Below are positions 63,530 through 64,000 of a stretch of 64,000 bases of DNA, piece by piece. The notes under the pieces were generated by a model. It was not told the origin of the DNA and did not search any database. It was given only the letters and a program-made list of their open reading frames with translations. Position numbers and translations under genes: made by a program. This stretch comes from Paenibacillus psychroresistens (lineage in GTDB: Bacteria > Bacillota > Bacilli > Paenibacillales > NBRC-103111): NCBI RefSeq assembly GCF_009728935.1, contig NZ_CP034235.1, positions 6,151,501 through 6,215,500 on the forward strand, written 5' to 3'. Positions within the stretch are counted from its first letter, which is position 1. Each line of letters opens with the position of its first letter.

Positions 63530-64000
63530 CTACTGACAAGTGTATCCACCATCTACTATTAAATTAGTTCCCGTAATCCATCTTGCAGCGTCAGATAATA
63601 AATATACAGTAGCATAAGCTACATCTTCTGGACTTCCAAATCCCAATGGATGTTTCTTTAATACCAATTCATATTGTTCTTTAGGTATAGAGCTAAAGAT
63701 ATCTGCAGCCATCTCAGTTTGTACAATTCCTGGGGAAATGGAATTCACCCTAATTTGTAAGGAGGATAATTCTATAGCTGCAGATTTAACTGCTGCTATG
63801 ACTGCCCCTTTACTTGCAGAATAACTAATAACTCCAGACTCACCAACTAAACCCATTACAGAAGAAATAAAAACATATGAACTTCCTTTGACGCAAATGT
63901 TTTTACTCGAAAAACCTTTCATAATAGCAATTCCTGCGTATAAATTAAGAGACATTTCTTCTTCCATATGTTTCTTTTTTATTACTCTAATTGGAATGGT
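63530..64000 (-). CDS. SDR family oxidoreductase, 5' end outside the window
   Basis: The visible 157 codons carry the C-terminal two thirds of a classical short-chain dehydrogenase: ISSVMGLVG with catalytic Ser, Y-x-x-x-K in SYSASKGA, RVNSISPGIVQTEM and the ending LIVDGGY. The frame is open to the window edge (TIPIRVIKKKHMEEEMSLNL), so the cofactor-binding part lies beyond. First visible gene of the rml transcript. Confidence 0.88.
   Translation of the reverse strand, partial: TIPIRVIKKKHMEEEMSLNLYAGIAIMKGFSSKNICVKGSSYVFISSVMGLVGESGVISYSASKGAVIAAVKSAAIELSSLQIRVNSISPGIVQTEMAADIFSSIPKEQYELVLKKHPLGFGSPEDVAYATVYLLSDAARWITGTNLIVDGGYTCQ

Overview
The window looks like a low-to-moderate GC, spore-forming Firmicute of the Paenibacillus type. 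The evidence is a CmpA spore-cortex protein, the chromosomal block ydcC-like / alr / ndoAI / ndoA / tex / cmpA / sprT / tRNA known from Bacillales, two CUT1 sugar ABC systems of the LplB-LplC type without their own ATPase, each with a YesM/YesN two-component pair, an SLH-domain surface protein and a c-di-GMP-I riboswitch. The species is an inference.

Layout. 1-0.9 kb: the start of a secreted protein with a frameshift in its signal peptide. 1.1-7.8 kb: minus-strand CUT1 transporter genes preceded by a YesM/YesN sensor-regulator pair. 8.1-18.3 kb: sugar metabolism (a clan GH-A glycosidase, a GH42-type beta-galactosidase, a mannose-6-phosphate isomerase), three AraC regulators and two phytanoyl-CoA-dioxygenase-like oxygenases, with relics of a Gfo/Idh dehydrogenase. 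18.4-25.3 kb: a second CUT1 transporter with a divergent YesM/YesN pair. 25.3-26.2 kb: decayed DNA (histidine-kinase relic, possible integrase tail). 26.2-36.8 kb: conserved core (tRNAs Leu, Lys, Glu, Ser, Asn; corA; sprT; cmpA; tex; ndoA/ndoAI; alr; ydcC-like lipoprotein; GNAT). 37-45.6 kb: accessory signalling and surface functions (a frameshifted chemoreceptor, an 8-copy 51-bp hairpin array, a PD-(D/E)XK-like protein, a c-di-GMP-I riboswitch with terminator, an IS110-family element, a degenerate HD-GYP protein, a PH-domain protein, an SLH-CAP protein). 45.6-64 kb: a large minus-strand surface-polysaccharide locus.

How the genes work together. The two transporter blocks sense and import oligosaccharides, and the glycosidases and sugar isomerase between them process the products. 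In the polysaccharide locus one branch (rmlA, rmlB, rmlC, rmlD, a WecE-like aminotransferase) makes dTDP-rhamnose and probably a dTDP-aminodideoxyhexose. The other branch (rfbF, rfbG, rfbH, a reductase-like epimerase, and a split transketolase pair) makes a CDP-3,6-dideoxyhexose that may carry a two-carbon branch. A polyprenyl-phosphate sugar transferase starts the chain, and several GT2 transferases, GtrA and small membrane proteins extend or decorate it. A toxin-antitoxin-like pair sits inside this locus.

The most unusual signals are at the DNA level. Three reading frames are broken by small repeat-type lesions (T4/T5, T7/T8 and a perfect 11-bp duplication). Two copies of a bipartite palindromic repeat family, a 112-bp imperfect duplication and the 51-bp hairpin array are present. 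A c-di-GMP riboswitch is now separated from its probable target by an IS110 element.
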